In this document: piece after piece, positions 43,466-52,201 of the stretch
How positions within the stretch are numbered: the first letter of the stretch is position 1
Layout: each line of letters begins with the position of its first letter
Program-made: the position numbers and the translations under genes
The notes under the pieces: generated by a model
Databases searched by the model: none
Told to the model about the DNA's origin: nothing
Seen by the model: only the letters and a program-made list of their open reading frames with translations
Source: JAHBVL01 sp964461025
GTDB taxonomy: Bacteria; Chloroflexota; Chloroflexia; Thermomicrobiales; UBA6265
Assembly (NCBI GenBank): GCA_964461025.1
Contig: CAYWSE010000015.1
Location: 1-64,000, forward strand
Length of the DNA stretch: 64,000 nt
Direction: 5' to 3'

Positions 43466-44347
43466 ATGACCATACTCGTCGTCTATAACCCGACAAGTCA
43501 CCTCCCCCGCGATGAGATCGAGCAACTCTTCCGATCATACGCAGGCAAGGATCGATTTTGCCTGATCGAAACGTCACCCGACAAGTCTGTCGCCGAATTG
43601 CTGCGACATCACCTGGACACGGCATCCATGGTCGTCGCGGTAGGTGGTGATGGCACCGTCTCTGCCACCGCCGCCGGCATGCTGGAACGTGCGATCCCCC
43701 TCGGAATCGTGCCGGCTGGTTCGACAAATATGCTGGCGAGGGTCAACCGCGTTCCGCTTCAGCCCGAGGCTGCGGTTCGGTTGATCCTTGGCCAGCACGA
43801 GCTCGAGCGTATCGATGCGGGAGTCTGCGGAGATCGCGTTCTGCTGCATCTCGGCGGCGCAGGCCTCGATGCGCGCATGTTCGAGCGATCGAGCACGTTG
43901 CTGAAGCGAAGACTGCGATGGCTGGGATATGGTCCTGCCGTTCTACGCAGCCTGAATGAACGAGCATCCAACGTTGAAGTAGTCGTTGATGGGATTGCTC
44001 TGACTGTTCGATCGCGACTGGTGCTGATCGCAAATTCCGGAGCGTTGATAAACCCCCGGTTCACCGTTCTTCCAACGGAGAGCCGGTCGGACGGTCTCTT
44101 CGAGGTCGGGATATTCACTGCTGACAGCGTGACTGAGATCGCGCAGTCAGTCGCACATCTGACCGTTATGCGCTGGAGGGAAGATCCGCGGGTCATCTTG
44201 CTGAAGGGCCGGAAGATTCGAATAGATGCGTTGCCAGCGCTGCCATTCGAATTCGATGGAGATGTCATCGGCGAAACGCCCTTTGCGCTTGAAGTGCGGC
44301 AAAGGGCGATCTCCATGATCTGTGGCAACTCAAGCGAAAGTGACTAG
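43466..44347 (+). CDS. diacylglycerol kinase-family lipid kinase (YegS/DgkB type)
   Basis: A 293-residue cytoplasmic ATP-dependent kinase of lipids or related diols. It opens MTILVVYNPTSH and has the catalytic signature VVAVGGDGTVSATAAGM (GGDGT), the typical IPLGIVPAGSTNMLARVN, and a C-terminal beta domain ending in PFEFDGDVIGETPFALEV. Compared with DgkB the first helix lacks the usual GG. It is convergent with the RodZ-like gene, overlapping it by four bases. The substrate is not determined. Confidence 0.88.
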   Translation: MTILVVYNPTSHLPRDEIEQLFRSYAGKDRFCLIETSPDKSVAELLRHHLDTASMVVAVGGDGTVSATAAGMLERAIPLGIVPAGSTNMLARVNRVPLQPEAAVRLILGQHELERIDAGVCGDRVLLHLGGAGLDARMFERSSTLLKRRLRWLGYGPAVLRSLNERASNVEVVVDGIALTVRSRLVLIANSGALINPRFTVLPTESRSDGLFEVGIFTADSVTEIAQSVAHLTVMRWREDPRVILLKGRKIRIDALPALPFEFDGDVIGETPFALEVRQRAISMICGNSSESD

Positions 44348-45216
44348 CCAGACAGGTAATAGACGGCGTTGCCAGGTTCTTCACCCATTCGGAATTCGAC
44401 ATTCTGGTGGTTGGTGAAGACGGTGTTGTAGCCCGAGGAGGTGAAGACATCGAACGTGGCGCCGGTCGCCCAGCCGGTGCTTTGTCCCGCCTGCAAAACG
44501 CCGTCGTACACGACTTTGCCATCGACAGCAATTTGGAGGGTAATCGGCTGCACGGCCGTGACCTTGATGGCCGCCTGGCCTGCCGGCAATCCTGTTGGTT
44601 GCTCATCAACGGTGAGGTCATTTGCTGCCGTTCCGGCTGCGGCGGTTTGTTGAGCCGCGATTTCGGCATTTGGAGTCTGGCTTGGCTCCAGCGCGATCGT
44701 CGCGGTTGGTTCCGGACTTGGTGTCAATGTTGGCGTGGGTGTGGGTATGAGTGGGGTCGGGCTGGGGATGAAGATCAGCTCGTCACTCACTGGTGTCACA
44801 GTGGGTTGAAGGCCGATCACTTCCGGGGTTTCGGACTCTGCGTTGTAGTACGCGCTGTAGAGCCAGGTCAACAGCACAGCGCCGGCGATCAGCGTAAACG
44901 CAATAATGGCGAAGTTCGGCGCCCAGTGATTGGGCATCTCCAATTGCTGTGTTGCGGGATTCAGCACTGCTGGGTCGTCGTTGCCGCCTCGGGCTTCTTC
45001 GAAGAGTGTAACCAGGCGCGAAGGATCGAGACCCAGATAAATGGCATAGGAACGAACAATGCCGCGCTGATAGGTCAGTGCGGGCAGGTGCTCGAATGAT
45101 TCTTCTTCGAGGGCGGCGAGATAATGCCGGTTGATGCGAAGGTCGCGCTCGACCTCGCGCAACGTGAGACCCTTCTGGGCCCGGGCTTGCCGCAGAGTAT
45201 CGCCGAAAACAGACAT
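44344..45216 (-). CDS. RodZ-like cytoskeletal helix-turn-helix membrane protein
   Basis: A 290-residue protein with the RodZ layout: N-terminal HTH (FGDTLRQARAQKGLTLREVE, residues 4-80), a juxtamembrane segment, one membrane helix (FAIIAFTLIAGAVLLTWLYSAY in part: IIAFTLIAGAVLLTWLY, about 105-125), a Pro/Thr-rich linker of about 70 residues, and a C-terminal DUF4115-type domain ending YNTVFTNHQNVEFRMGEEPG in part. RodZ links MreB to the wall-elongation machinery. The linker is long and low-complexity. It is convergent with the lipid-kinase gene. Confidence 0.87.
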   Translation of the reverse strand: MSVFGDTLRQARAQKGLTLREVERDLRINRHYLAALEEESFEHLPALTYQRGIVRSYAIYLGLDPSRLVTLFEEARGGNDDPAVLNPATQQLEMPNHWAPNFAIIAFTLIAGAVLLTWLYSAYYNAESETPEVIGLQPTVTPVSDELIFIPSPTPLIPTPTPTLTPSPEPTATIALEPSQTPNAEIAAQQTAAAGTAANDLTVDEQPTGLPAGQAAIKVTAVQPITLQIAVDGKVVYDGVLQAGQSTGWATGATFDVFTSSGYNTVFTNHQNVEFRMGEEPGNAVYYLSG

Positions 45217-45326
45217 GGTTGAAACGCGGATCCAATTCTCAGCCGACGGACCGCCTGATGCGGGACAGCGATAGCGTCAGCTTCCAGTCTACCAAATTTC
45301 CGTCACGAGAGAGTGGACAGCGCAAA

Positions 45327-47270
45327 CTAGCCCCGTCCCCCGCCACTTACGCGGCGCTGATCGTCATAACGTTCGAAGCGTGACGCAAGCAGACGGTCGA
45401 GAAGTGGCGTTTCCTGCGCGTGCCGTGCAACATCGCCCGGTCCTTGCCAGTAGTTGTCGTTGGCGGTCCACCATGGTCCCAGCGCCGACTGTCCGCACGA
45501 GAGCGTCTCTGCATCGACCATGCGCCGGTGGGTGAATGCCCAGGCATTGTTGCACCAGCCTCGCTCCGGGTTCTCCGATGGCCGGTAATCGCGACATGTC
45601 CGGCATACCTTGGGCACTCCGGCGGCAAATGGCGGTGCAACGGGCGCAGGCTTTGTGGGTCCAGTTGCGCGGTCGACGACGCTGTCGTTCCAGCGTGGCA
45701 GATCGGCAAACTCCAGAGATGGATCGTCGTTCTGGAAGAGCTGAAAGTCGTCGTATGAGTCTGACGGTAGTGATGCGTGGGGTTGTCGCTCGTTGCGCGC
45801 TGATTCCCGATCGATGGCTGGCCCGACGGAGGAGGAGGCGTTCTGGTGTGCTGTCAAGACTGGCTCGGGAACGTAGCGTCGCTGTGCGCGGCGATCGTGC
45901 TCAGGCTCGATCCGCTGATTGCGCTGCTGCTCGTGGCGCACTTCACCGTAGGAATCGAACAGGTGCCGGGTCTCAGGCATCAGTTCATCCAGATCATCTC
46001 GAGAAACCGGAATGGCTGGATCATCGCTCGCCCGGGACTCTGGCGCACGGCGTGGTTCACGATGAAATGGGTTCAATCGAGAATCTGCTTGTCGCTCATC
46101 GACACTCCAAGCTTGCATGTCGGGGCGGCGGTTACGCACCTCGTGGACTTCGAAGTCTGGCGATTCGGTGTAGTCAGGTTCGTCGAGGTACTGATCCGTC
46201 ATTGACCGGTCCTCGCGTGGATCGATGTCATGCTGCCGGGTGGAGTACGCAAACTCAGTCTCGAGATCCGGATCTCTGACCGCTGGAAAATCGTCGATGT
46301 ACTCATCGACATATGTCTCGATTTCTGGCATCGGAACAGGCGCCTTGCGGTCGCGGCGGTCGCGCATGAATCGTTCGAAGAACGACTCCCGGCGTTGGCG
46401 TGGTACCGCCGTGACGAAGTCCTGTTCGAAGTCGAGTCGGTCGTCGGCGTAACCATCATTAGAGTCGTATTCGTCATAATATGAATCCGTGAATGCAAGA
46501 TCGTCTTCCTCACGGGTCGAAGATGACCTGGCGAACTCAACAGGATCGTCGGGAATCGATTCGAACCGCTCAGCATCTTCGGCGAACGAGGTAATGGTCG
46601 GGTAGGGCCGCTGCATCTCATCACGAGAGACCGGTGGAACGATATTGATACGTGGACTCGGCGTTACGGATTGTCTGACTGGAAAGGGGGCATCCTCCCG
46701 GGAGGCGGGACCCCAGTCCTCCTTGTCATCATCCGGCAGATTCCAGTCGGACGCCGGGAAATCGTTTGTTGCATCGACGATCAGCGGTGGCCGCTGTTCG
46801 TAGTCTGAGATGCGGCCTTCCCGTTTCTGGCGCGATTTGAACTGCTCGCGAGCCCGCAGGATTGCGGCGCGTGGATTCGTAACCAGATCGCGCGCATCCT
46901 TCTCTGGCGCCACGTATCCAGGGAACGGAGCATGGCCGACGACGATATCTTCGCTCTGATAGGTTGGCGTGGGGGGGATGGCAGGCGAAGGAGCAAGAGG
47001 TTCATACCTGGCTGGCAGAATCGACGTAATCTCATCCGCCGTGCCGGACGCAACCGCTTGGTCGTCGGGAGAGACCCCAGTCCCAGACGGGTCGATCTCT
47101 GCCGACACCCACGAATCAGCATCCCAGCCATTTCGGCAGGCAATCTCGTTGCCGCGCACAACAAGACGCACTCCTGCCCCGAACTGACGATCTGGATGAC
47201 GACACCAACCGCTGTTATTGAGACCTGTGGATTCGAAAAAGAAACAGGTTTCGCAAACACGTCGCTTCAT
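45327..47270 (-). CDS. long acidic protein with a cysteine module at each end
   Basis: A 647-residue protein of no family I recognise. The N-terminus carries C6-x2-C9-x13-C23-x21-C45 (VCETCFFFES, SGWCRHPD, EIACRNGW). The C-terminal part carries C556-x2-C559-x13-C573-x18-C592 (VCRTCRDYRP, RGWCNNAW, TLSCGQS). In each copy the third Cys follows GW, so the module is a true duplication and probably binds zinc or a cluster. Between them lie about 500 residues rich in Asp, Glu, Arg, Pro and Ser with little predicted order (many RxxD/EY patches). There is no signal or membrane helix. It is followed by the RodZ-like gene and is divergent from miaB. Confidence 0.7.
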   Translation of the reverse strand: MKRRVCETCFFFESTGLNNSGWCRHPDRQFGAGVRLVVRGNEIACRNGWDADSWVSAEIDPSGTGVSPDDQAVASGTADEITSILPARYEPLAPSPAIPPTPTYQSEDIVVGHAPFPGYVAPEKDARDLVTNPRAAILRAREQFKSRQKREGRISDYEQRPPLIVDATNDFPASDWNLPDDDKEDWGPASREDAPFPVRQSVTPSPRINIVPPVSRDEMQRPYPTITSFAEDAERFESIPDDPVEFARSSSTREEDDLAFTDSYYDEYDSNDGYADDRLDFEQDFVTAVPRQRRESFFERFMRDRRDRKAPVPMPEIETYVDEYIDDFPAVRDPDLETEFAYSTRQHDIDPREDRSMTDQYLDEPDYTESPDFEVHEVRNRRPDMQAWSVDERQADSRLNPFHREPRRAPESRASDDPAIPVSRDDLDELMPETRHLFDSYGEVRHEQQRNQRIEPEHDRRAQRRYVPEPVLTAHQNASSSVGPAIDRESARNERQPHASLPSDSYDDFQLFQNDDPSLEFADLPRWNDSVVDRATGPTKPAPVAPPFAAGVPKVCRTCRDYRPSENPERGWCNNAWAFTHRRMVDAETLSCGQSALGPWWTANDNYWQGPGDVARHAQETPLLDRLLASRFERYDDQRRVSGGGRG

Positions 47271-47570
47271 AGTCGGATTCTGCCTTTGACTGGGCGGTCA
47301 AACCTGACGGGACACAGCACTCCCTGCGGGGACTTGCCCTGGCGTCACATGAATTGTCGTAAGTTGGCACCCCTGCCCGCTTATTTCTGGCAGTTTATCA
47401 AGAAGATCACGCATTGTCTATCTGACAACCCGGGATGTACGAACATGCACGTCATGGGTGTACGGTTAGCTCATATGCCAACGGCATGACGGTGAAGGTG
47501 TGACTCAATTGCACCCACGGGTTTCCGTCGGGTGAATCGGTGTACACTAGGAGGTTGGGAGCGATCATTC

Positions 47571-48989
47571 ATGGAATGCTCGACAGGCTCCCGATCAGAC
47601 GACCCATCCCGACGTTCGAGGAAAGCACGTTTGACTCACGGCGCTGCATTGACAATCCAGCCTTCGTTCGCTCCAGCGCGATTGCCTGACAACGGAAAGC
47701 GCTTCTATATCTGGACGATCGGTTGCCAGATGAACGAAGCCGACAGCGCCAGAGTGGCCGCCATGCTGATGGAGGCGGGCTATCGAGCGACCGACAGCGA
47801 AGCGGCAGCGGACATTGTCATCTTGAATTCCTGCGTCGTTCGCCAGGCGGCGGAGGACAAGGTTGCGGGGCGCTTGAACGCGTTGATTCGCGAAAAGCGG
47901 CGACGACCTGAAATGTCGCTTGTGTTGACCGGATGCATGGTCACCAATCAGCAGGAATCACTGGCCCAGCGCTTTCCGCACGTCGACCTTTTCTTCGACC
48001 CGTCGGACTTCGAAACGTTTAAGTCGTTCGTTCCGGAGTTGTCGGATCTCGAAGACGATCTCGAAGCGTTGCCTCACTACTATGTGGATGCATCGACCGA
48101 CGCTCGCGTCAGCGCATACGTGCCGATCATTTATGGCTGTAATTTCCTTTGTTCCTACTGCATTGTGCCCTACCGGCGCGGAAAGGAACGATCGCGACCG
48201 CTGGCGGATATCGTGGCTGAAGTCGAAGGACTTGTGGCCAGGGGTGTTCGCGATGTGACGCTGCTCGGCCAAACGGTGAATGCCTGGGGGCACGATCTCG
48301 ATGGCGATCGGTCGCTGTCTGACCTGCTGGAGGCAGTCGACCAGGTGTCCGGTCTCGACCGGCTGCGGTTTCTGACCTCGCATCCGAAGTACATGGGGGA
48401 CGACATCCTTCAGGCGATGGCCGAACTGCCTTCTGCCTGCGAACATCTCAATTTGCCGGTGCAGGCGGGCAACAACGATGTCCTGAAGCGCATGCGACGA
48501 ACCTACACCGTCGATCTGTGGATGGACCGGATTGCGAAGGCGCGCGAACTGATGCCGGGAGTCACGGTGGCGACCGACATCATTGTCGGATTCCCTGGAG
48601 AAACCGACGAGCAATTCGCAGATACACTCTCGGTGCTGGCCGAGGCCGCGCTGGACAAGGTCCATGTCGCCATGTATTCGCCGCGGCCGGGAACGCTTTC
48701 GGCCCGCTGGGAGGACGATGTACCCGCCGAGGTCAAGCACGAGCGGCATCGTGCTGTCGAGGTCCAGCAACAGGAAATCGCGACTCGCCTGAACAGCGCA
48801 CGAATGGGGTCAACGGAGGAAGTGCTGTTCGATTCATTCAACAAGGGTCGTTGGGGCGGTCGCACCCGCGGCAACACGCTGGTTCATGTCGAGGACGCCC
48901 GTCCCCTGCTTGGAAAAATCGCCGATGTGGAGGTCACGGAAACATCTCCCTGGTACGTCATTGGAAATGTCAAAGGTGAACCGCGCTAG
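47571..48989 (+). CDS. miaB: tRNA-2-methylthio-N6-dimethylallyladenosine synthase (radical SAM)
   Basis: Adds a methylthio group to position 2 of isopentenylated A37 in tRNA. The 472-residue protein has the N-terminal UPF0004 cysteines (WTIGCQMNEADS, LNSCVVRQAAEDKV, LTGCMVTNQ), the radical-SAM CxxxCxxC in GCNFLCSYCIVPYRRGKERSR (GCNFLCSYCIVP), and a C-terminal TRAM domain (after about residue 400). Chosen start is ATG at 47571 (AGGAGG is 16 bases upstream, a little far); a TTG at 47631 with GAGG eight bases away is a plausible alternative and would drop 20 residues. The 300-base gap from the preceding gene shows a TACACT hexamer and no gene. Confidence 0.93.
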   Translation: MECSTGSRSDDPSRRSRKARLTHGAALTIQPSFAPARLPDNGKRFYIWTIGCQMNEADSARVAAMLMEAGYRATDSEAAADIVILNSCVVRQAAEDKVAGRLNALIREKRRRPEMSLVLTGCMVTNQQESLAQRFPHVDLFFDPSDFETFKSFVPELSDLEDDLEALPHYYVDASTDARVSAYVPIIYGCNFLCSYCIVPYRRGKERSRPLADIVAEVEGLVARGVRDVTLLGQTVNAWGHDLDGDRSLSDLLEAVDQVSGLDRLRFLTSHPKYMGDDILQAMAELPSACEHLNLPVQAGNNDVLKRMRRTYTVDLWMDRIAKARELMPGVTVATDIIVGFPGETDEQFADTLSVLAEAALDKVHVAMYSPRPGTLSARWEDDVPAEVKHERHRAVEVQQQEIATRLNSARMGSTEEVLFDSFNKGRWGGRTRGNTLVHVEDARPLLGKIADVEVTETSPWYVIGNVKGEPR

Positions 48990-49016
48990 GCGGTTGCGAC
49001 GAGAGGAACTGATAGC

Positions 49017-49880
49017 GTGAGTGCAGATACGAAACAGCGAACCCGGCGTCAAGTGGTCGAAGAAGCGCGTTTGGCGTCGCTCGAAGGTCGCTGGCAGGAC
49101 GCGATTGAGATCAACCGGGAATTGATTCAGCGTGATGCCAAAGACACCGAGGCCCACAACCGGCTTGGCCGGGCGCTAATGGAAGTGCACGATTACAACG
49201 CGTCGTATGACGCGTATTCGAACGCCCTCAAGAGCGATCCGGCGAACCTGATCGCCCGTCGCAATTTGCAGCGTCTTGAGCTGCTCCGCGCGCGGAAGGG
49301 CGAACCGCTATCGGACGATGGCACGGTTTTTCCGCGCACCGCGGTCTTCCTCGAAGAGGTTGGCAAGACCTGGGTGACCGAACTGACGAATCCCGTGCCA
49401 GTTTCGGTCCTGGCGGGAATCTACGCTGGACAGCAGCTCTCCCTCTCCGTTTCCGATGGACGCTTGGTCGTTTCAACGCCTGGCGGCGACCGAATTGGCG
49501 AGATCGAGCACCGCACTGCGGAGCGGGTGATCGAGTTGATGGAAGGCGGAAACATCTACGAAGTATTCGCATTGGGGCTGACGGCGGCGTCGCTCCGGGT
49601 GATCCTTCGCGAGGTTTTCCGCGACCCGTCTCAGGCCGGACGGATTTCGTTTCCGCGCCAGATTCAGGAAACAAGAGCCTACCTGCGCGAGCGCGATTTG
49701 CTCCGGCAGCGCGATGAATCAGACTTCTATGTCGATGAATTCGAAGATGCAGAGGACGATGTGCCGGTGAAGGCCGCCAGTGAAGATGACGAAGGTGGCG
49801 AGGCCGAAGAAGATGGCGCCGCCGACGGCGAGGCCGAAGTCGAGGGCGTTGTCGACGAAGAAGATCAGGACAGCCTGTAA
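49017..49880 (+). CDS. TPR-domain protein with an acidic tail
   Basis: A 287-residue protein starting from GTG. Residues about 10-85 form tetratricopeptide repeats (DAIEINRELIQRDAKDTEAH and NASYDAYSNALKSDPANLIA in part). The middle (100-230) is a conserved unknown domain, and the last 60 residues are very acidic (DEFEDAEDDVPVKAASED and following). It is likely a protein-protein interaction adaptor in the cytoplasm. It lies 27 bases after miaB and ends in a strong terminator. Confidence 0.7.
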   Translation: MSADTKQRTRRQVVEEARLASLEGRWQDAIEINRELIQRDAKDTEAHNRLGRALMEVHDYNASYDAYSNALKSDPANLIARRNLQRLELLRARKGEPLSDDGTVFPRTAVFLEEVGKTWVTELTNPVPVSVLAGIYAGQQLSLSVSDGRLVVSTPGGDRIGEIEHRTAERVIELMEGGNIYEVFALGLTAASLRVILREVFRDPSQAGRISFPRQIQETRAYLRERDLLRQRDESDFYVDEFEDAEDDVPVKAASEDDEGGEAEEDGAADGEAEVEGVVDEEDQDSL

Positions 49881-49902
49881 ACGACGACCTGGAGATGAAA
49901 CG

Positions 49903-49934
49903 AAACGCCCAGCGGCAACGTCCGCTGGGCGTTT
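49903..49934 (+). terminator. intrinsic terminator after the miaB/TPR genes
   Basis: A 13-bp stem (aaacgcccagcgg / ccgctgggcgttt) with a six-base loop is followed by tgtttt. It lies 22 bases after the TPR gene stop and also faces the converging gene at 49958, so it may serve both directions. Confidence 0.88.
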
Positions 49935-49957
49935 TGTTTTCGGATACGGACGCTCGA

Positions 49958-50296
49958 CTAACCTTCGACGACGACCAGAATCACCATCATCAGCGCCAGG
50001 AGCGAACCGGCGGTGATCAGGAGCCGGCGGAAGTCAGACCGAATGTAGATGTATTCCTGCGCACGAGTCAGATGACTGGGACGCTGGAGCGGCTGCTGCT
50101 GACTCTTGCGTTGTCGGGCACGCGTGCGCGCTGTCATTGACGGAGCGGCCGGTTCCTCGTACGTTCCTGTGTCGATTGCCTGCTGGACTTCAGAACGTGT
50201 CTCAGCGGCGCGTACTTCGGCGGCCCGTACCTGAGCGCGATTTGGTTTCTTCGCTTGCGATTTTCGCGCTGAGCCGCTCTTCTGCTTTTCCGTCAT
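49958..50296 (-). CDS. small basic protein with a C-terminal membrane helix
   Basis: A 112-residue protein of unknown function. The first 75 residues are basic and low-complexity (KKPNRAQVRAAEVRAAETR, RTRARQRKSQQQPLQR), followed by YIYIRSDFRRLL and one C-terminal hydrophobic helix (LITAGSLLALMMVILVVV). It is probably a tail-anchored cytoplasmic protein. A similar tail-anchored architecture with a DFRRL segment is frequent in Chloroflexota genomes, but I cannot name the family. Confidence 0.6.
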   Translation of the reverse strand: MTEKQKSGSARKSQAKKPNRAQVRAAEVRAAETRSEVQQAIDTGTYEEPAAPSMTARTRARQRKSQQQPLQRPSHLTRAQEYIYIRSDFRRLLITAGSLLALMMVILVVVEG

Positions 50297-50367
50297 GGCC
50301 TCATCAGTTCAGATTCTGAAACAATTGCCGGCCATAGCTCCCCGTGGGTGCCTGCGGCCATGTGTGA

Positions 50368-51054
50368 TCATAGTGGTTGCTCCTTCGTCGTGCCAGTTCC
50401 GGACGCCCGATTCAGCGCGTGATAGATAGTTTGCGCTCGCTCCAGATCCGCCGGAGTGTTCATCGTGAAGAAGGTCAGCAGGTCGGGGTCGAGTTGGCGG
50501 ATGCCGTCTTCCGGGATGACTTGAATGTGCGCTGCATCGAACCAGTCGGTTGTCCGGCGTGATCCTGAATCGAGCGCCTCGCAGATGAAGCGGAGACTCG
50601 ACTTTCTGTATATGGCGTGGAGCGTCTGATAGGTGAGTTGGCCTTGTTGACGCGATGCGTCGATTGTGACTGGAATCACCGCATCACCTGACATCTCGAT
50701 CGTCGCCATCCAGCGGAGAACCGGCAGCGACAGAAATGGGGCGTCGCACGGTATCACCAGACAACGCTCGAAGGCGCTGACTTCGAGCGCAGTGGCGATT
50801 CCAGCGAGTGGCCCCTGTCCCGGCTGACGATCGGGAACGAATCTGGCCCGACCGTCGGCATGATCAATCGCTTCCCGTCCGATCACCAGCACATCGCTGG
50901 AGAGGGCAAAGGCCACGCTGACGGCGCGGTCGAGCATCGTCGGGCCAATTGGATCGAGTCTGATCTGCGCCTTGTCGATGCCCATCCGCTGCGATTGGCC
51001 TCCGGCGAGAATCGCCACGGAGAGCGGTTCGGATGCAGGTTGTTCTCGATTCAC
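50368..51054 (-). CDS. mobA: molybdenum cofactor guanylyltransferase
   Basis: Joins GMP to molybdopterin to make the bis-MGD cofactor. The 228-residue protein has the nucleotide-binding loop VAILAGGQSQRMGIDKAQI, the segment PGQGPLAGIATALE, and VIPCDAPFLSLPVL, all typical of MobA. The GTG at 51054 is chosen; a TTG at 51090 would add 12 residues without a clear ribosome-binding site. No other molybdenum genes are adjacent. Confidence 0.88.
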   Translation of the reverse strand: MNREQPASEPLSVAILAGGQSQRMGIDKAQIRLDPIGPTMLDRAVSVAFALSSDVLVIGREAIDHADGRARFVPDRQPGQGPLAGIATALEVSAFERCLVIPCDAPFLSLPVLRWMATIEMSGDAVIPVTIDASRQQGQLTYQTLHAIYRKSSLRFICEALDSGSRRTTDWFDAAHIQVIPEDGIRQLDPDLLTFFTMNTPADLERAQTIYHALNRASGTGTTKEQPL

Positions 51055-51145
51055 AATCTGGGCATGCTCACATGTGCGCGATGGCCGCAAATGTTGCTAG
51101 AATGGATTATGCACGGGAATGACTCACATACGAGTGGACGATGGG

Positions 51146-51190
51146 GAGTCGGGCGGTGAAGCGGCCAATGTGGGCCGAAGCCCCCGATTC
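51146..51190 (+). promoter_or_regulatory. structured leader of the SWIM-protein gene
   Basis: Stem gagtcggg / cccgattc (51146-51153, 51183-51190) encloses a hairpin cggcc / ggccg with an aatgtg loop. A TAGAAT hexamer lies at 51098-51103. The fold sits before a terminator and resembles a riboswitch layout, but matches no class I can name. Confidence 0.45.
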
Positions 51191-51200
51191 AAACGCACCG

Positions 51201-51234
51201 AAGGCGCCTGCGGAACACGCGGTGCCTTTTTTGT
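51201..51234 (+). terminator. terminator within the leader of the SWIM-protein gene
   Basis: Arms aaggcgcc and ggtgcctt (one G-U pair) with an inner gcg/cgc and a gaaca loop are followed by five more Ts. The terminator lies 65 bases upstream of the ATG at 51299, so full expression needs read-through or anti-termination. Confidence 0.6.
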
Positions 51235-51298
51235 TCGCTTTGAAAGAGGGTTCTCGTGTCATGCGGGTTTGTCGCCAGGACGCAGAGGAGGCGCTCGA

Positions 51299-51574
51299 AT
51301 GAACTCCAGCATGATCAGCAAAATCGAAAAGGCTCACCGGTATGCAACAGAGCCCGAGCGAATCAACATTCAGGAACTGAAAGCCAGTTTTCACGGCGGT
51401 CACGACGATTACACGGTGTCGATGAACGGCGATCATTGGGAATGCACCTGCCATACTTTCGAAACACATGCCATTGGCACATGCAGTCACATTATGGCGT
51501 TGCAGGAATTGCTGAAAACGATGCTGAGTGAAGACGCCCGATATGCGATGGAGCCCGCCGAAGTCCCGGTTTGA
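51299..51574 (+). CDS. SWIM zinc-finger protein
   Basis: A 91-residue protein with a single SWIM zinc finger, CxCx(10)CxH, in WECTCHTFETHAIGTCSH (about residues 52-69). SWIM fingers bind DNA or proteins and occur in transposases and Snf2-type proteins, but this one is free-standing. The frame is open to 51119, but the ATG at 51299 has GAGGAGG nine bases upstream. A terminator-like hairpin in its leader suggests regulated expression. It is convergent with the darA-like gene, separated by zero bases. Confidence 0.75.
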   Translation: MNSSMISKIEKAHRYATEPERINIQELKASFHGGHDDYTVSMNGDHWECTCHTFETHAIGTCSHIMALQELLKTMLSEDARYAMEPAEVPV

Positions 51575-51952
51575 TCAGCGCGGTGAGCTCTCGTTTTCAG
51601 GGGAGCTGAGCAGGGCAAGATCGCGTTCGAGACGTTCGAATCGCTCAACCGGCAGCACGAGCGCCACAGCGCCGCCTGCGGCGTCCCTGGAAATCTCCAG
51701 CCCGCCCATTTCGAGCCAGTACTCTTCGGCACCCGTTTCCATTTGGTGAACGCGGGTGCCGCTGTTCTGATTGATGATGTCGAGGCACGTTCGGACATCA
51801 CGGTCATCGACGCCGATCAGCAACGTCGCGTTCGAATTTCGCAGAAAGCCACCGATGCTCGAGATGCGAGTGACGCGGAAACCGGTTGAGGTGACGCCAC
51901 GCAACACACGGTCGGTGTCGTAATCCTGGACGATGGCTACGATGAGTTTCAT
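51575..51952 (-). CDS. darA: PII-like cyclic-di-AMP receptor (DarA/YaaQ family)
   Basis: A 125-residue PII-like trimeric signal protein. The family start KLIVAIVQDYDTDRV and the conserved GFRVTRISSIGGFLRNSN, which forms the nucleotide-binding loop, are intact; the B-loop part reads GDDRDVRTCLDIINQNSGTR in part. The family binds c-di-AMP in Firmicutes; whether this organism makes c-di-AMP is unknown from the window. ATG at 51952; a GTG six bases earlier is possible. An extended -10 (TGATATAAC) lies upstream at 51998-52003. Confidence 0.85.
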   Translation of the reverse strand: MKLIVAIVQDYDTDRVLRGVTSTGFRVTRISSIGGFLRNSNATLLIGVDDRDVRTCLDIINQNSGTRVHQMETGAEEYWLEMGGLEISRDAAGGAVALVLPVERFERLERDLALLSSPENESSPR

Positions 51953-52056
51953 GGACACCCGGACCGTGGACCGATCGCCGCCCCTGGCGGATGTGCCGTT
52001 ATATCACAGCAGTCCGAATATGGCGCGCCAGAACGAGCGCGGCATGAAAACGAACC

Positions 52057-52115
52057 TGTCATCCTGAGCGGAACGGAGCGCCAGCGGAGTGAAGAAGGAT
52101 CTCCCGCCGCAGCGG
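52057..52115 (+). repeat. dispersed repeat, copy 1 (left of the acnX locus)
   Basis: The segment starting tgtcatcctgagcggaac and ending ctcccgccgcagcgg matches, in the same orientation, the copy at 53157-53216 and, inverted, the right arm at 59936-59976. It is non-coding and of the small mobile-repeat type. Confidence 0.75.
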
Positions 52116-52201
52116 ACAGTTTCCTACAGCGTCGATCGAATCGGTGAAGCGGGATACGAGCCTGGCACCGCAGTGGGCGCGTCGATACCGTGAATGGCGC
52201 G

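Noticed and set aside
45536..46279. Forward-strand ORFs opposite the twin cysteine-module gene
   Set aside because: They are shadows; the reverse frame is continuous for 647 codons with a duplicated cysteine pattern.
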